Part shown: positions 4,529 to 5,410 of the stretch, one piece after another
How positions within the stretch are numbered: the first letter of the stretch is position 1
How the letters are laid out: every line of letters starts with the position of its first letter
Assembly (NCBI GenBank): GCA_031273145.1
Contig: JAISSL010000257.1
Location: 1-5,410, forward strand
Length of the DNA: 5,410 bases
Source of the DNA: Zoogloeaceae bacterium
Lineage (GTDB): Bacteria > Pseudomonadota > Gammaproteobacteria > Burkholderiales > Rhodocyclaceae
Reading direction: 5' to 3'
The notes under the pieces: model-generated
What the model was told of the DNA's origin: nothing
The model's input: the letters and a program-made list of their open reading frames with translations, nothing else
The model's database searches: none
Program-made: the position numbers and the translations under genes

Positions 4529-5035
4529 ATGGCAGAACAAACCGTAAAACCCCCGCCCGTCCCTTTCCCCGTGCCCGCCCACCGCAATTCTGGGAGGAAA
4601 TGGGAGCCGCACGAGGATGAATGGTTGCAAAGGGCGTTTGAAACAGGCTCGATCCAGACGCTTGCGGAGATGCTTGGGCGCTCGCAGCAATCCGTCTTCC
4701 AGCGCGCTAGGGCGCTTGGCCTGAGCGGGGAAAAAAGTCCGAGGGGTATCTCATGGACGGAAGCGGAAATAGCTTATTTGCTGGCGAACTACAACAAGCA
4801 GCCCAAGGTCGAAATCGCCCGCGCCCTCAATAAAAGCACTCCCTTCCTGTACAAAAAAGCGAACGAACTGGGTCTGGTCAAACGCTACAACACCCAATAC
4901 AAGGGCAAAAAAATACGTTGTATGCTGGTACTTGACGAAGAAATCGTTGCCTTGGCTCGTAGGCTGGGCAAGGGAAACTTTAGCGAAGGCGTCCGTATTG
5001 CGCTCAAACGCGCTGAACAAAGCGAAAATGGTTAG
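4529..5035 (+). CDS. Tandem paralogue 2: two Myb/SANT-like repeats plus RHH-like C-terminus
   Basis: A 168-residue paralogue of the protein encoded at 3800, alignable end to end without gaps and about 55% identical (92 of 168 by hand count). Seen: the same PPPVPFPVPA (8-17). Repeat 1 starts with WEPHEDEWL (W25) and repeat 2 with WTEAEIAYL (W76). The C-terminal RHH-like segment contains RCMLVLDEEIVALARRLGKG and NFSEGVRIAL. Most conserved are the N-terminal proline motif, TLAEMLGRS, RALNKS and LGKGNFSEG. Differences concentrate at the exposed positions of the predicted recognition helices (GRSRLSV to GRSQQSV; NKSCIAV to NKSTPFL) and in the linkers, as expected for a shared fold and dimerisation surface with altered DNA target. 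TAAGGA precedes the ATG. It has its own promoter and a weak terminator downstream. Expected role as for paralogue 1; the two could form heterodimers. Confidence 0.82.
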   Translation: MAEQTVKPPPVPFPVPAHRNSGRKWEPHEDEWLQRAFETGSIQTLAEMLGRSQQSVFQRARALGLSGEKSPRGISWTEAEIAYLLANYNKQPKVEIARALNKSTPFLYKKANELGLVKRYNTQYKGKKIRCMLVLDEEIVALARRLGKGNFSEGVRIALKRAEQSENG

Positions 5036-5088
5036 GCGTTAAGGGGCGGGAGCGCAGGTCTCCATCCCTACCCTCATCCGCCAACTTG

Positions 5089-5107
5089 ATGCCTGGGGCG
5101 TGTTTTT
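5089..5107 (+). terminator. Weak terminator after the second Myb-RHH gene
   Basis: ATGCC (5089-5093) pairs with GGCGT (5097-5101), one pair being T-G, around a short loop, followed by GTTTTTCTTTG. The stem is short, but the T-run and the position about 55 bases past the stop codon mirror the terminator after copy 1. Confidence 0.38.
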
Positions 5108-5304
5108 CTTTGTCCTGGAGGTAAGCTCCATACAACTATCGCCTGTAACCCTTGCAAATAAAGGATTTTAAAAATCGAAAATTCAAATCTACCGTCAAAA
5201 ATACTGACAAATCAGTGATGCTACCCCCCTTTTTTTGTACATACAATTCAGTAATACATGCTGCGTAATAACCGCATGACCGGCGAGATGCAACAGTCCG
5301 CCAC

Positions 5305-5337
5305 GCGGATACGGCGCTTGCCTGCCAAGCCGGATAC
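5305..5337. repeat. CGGATAC direct repeats flanking a small hairpin
   Basis: CGGATAC occurs at 5305-5311 and 5331-5337. Between them GCTTG and CAAGC form a perfect 5-bp inverted repeat around CCTGC. The layout (repeat, hairpin, repeat) resembles short REP-like intergenic elements, but the arms are short and only one unit is visible in the window. Confidence 0.3.
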
Positions 5338-5410
5338 CCGCTCAGGATTCATCGCCCGGGCAAAGCCGGGGCAGGCCATGACCAACAAGGGAACGCCTGA
5401 ATCCGCGCCA

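Larger units (their letters stand above)
5036..5410. other. Region right of the paralogues without a supported gene
   Basis: After the weak terminator comes an AT-rich stretch (about 5150-5220) and a run of C6T7 (5224-5236). A small hairpin, ACTGA-CAAA-TCAGT (5203-5216), is followed on the minus strand by ATTTTTG and could terminate a minus-strand gene entering from the right. The GC-rich end (5260-5410) is open in one frame on each strand. The plus frame starts at an ATG at 5258 without a Shine-Dalgarno and stays open for 51 codons. The minus frame enters from the edge and stops at 5250-5248. Neither product is recognisable. The composition suggests a dispersed intergenic repeat as much as a gene. 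Confidence 0.4.

Overview
The window looks like chromosomal DNA from a Gram-negative proteobacterium, possibly a betaproteobacterium. The class is inferred only from moderate-to-high GC, dense coding and an Aas-type lipid enzyme. The left end is ordinary metabolism. The centre and right look like an accessory islet of small, poorly known genes.

Left (1-1275, minus strand): the first 280 codons of an Aas-type gene run off the left edge. They hold a complete lysophospholipid acyltransferase domain and the beginning of an acyl-ACP synthetase (AMP-binding) domain. Sixty-eight bases upstream on the same strand is an ArsR-family repressor without the classical metal-binding cysteines. It has a good sigma-70-type promoter that almost abuts its start codon. 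An 11-base motif is shared, in inverted orientation, by the start regions of both genes, so the repressor may control itself and aas.

Middle-left (1276-2102): a GC-rich hairpin with a T-run, a gene-free stretch, one 84-residue orphan gene (minus) with a strong ribosome binding site and a perfect 9-bp inverted repeat just past its stop, then a minus-strand terminator.

Middle (2103-3646, minus strand): a three-gene transcription unit, read right to left. It encodes a small two-helix membrane protein, a small protein with two helix-turn-helix segments, and a Sel1-repeat protein with a signal peptide or membrane anchor. Each gene has a good Shine-Dalgarno sequence, the gaps are 60 and 32 bases, and a hairpin with a T-rich tail lies downstream.

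Right (3800-5035, plus strand): divergent from that unit is a tandem pair of paralogues of equal length (168 aa, about 55% identical by hand count). Each has a proline-rich N-terminus, two Myb/SANT-like helical repeats with conserved tryptophans, and a C-terminal ribbon-helix-helix-like segment. The duplication includes the promoter: both copies have an extended -10 (TGnTATAnT) exactly 35 bases before the ATG. Each copy is followed by a hairpin and T-run.

Far right (5036-5410): non-coding or only weakly coding DNA with a C6T7 run, short hairpins and a GC-rich, repeat-like end.

The most interesting part is the paired Myb-Myb-RHH regulators divergent from a membrane/HTH/Sel1 operon. I do not recognise this as a named system. 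A regulator pair controlling an envelope-associated operon is an inference from layout.
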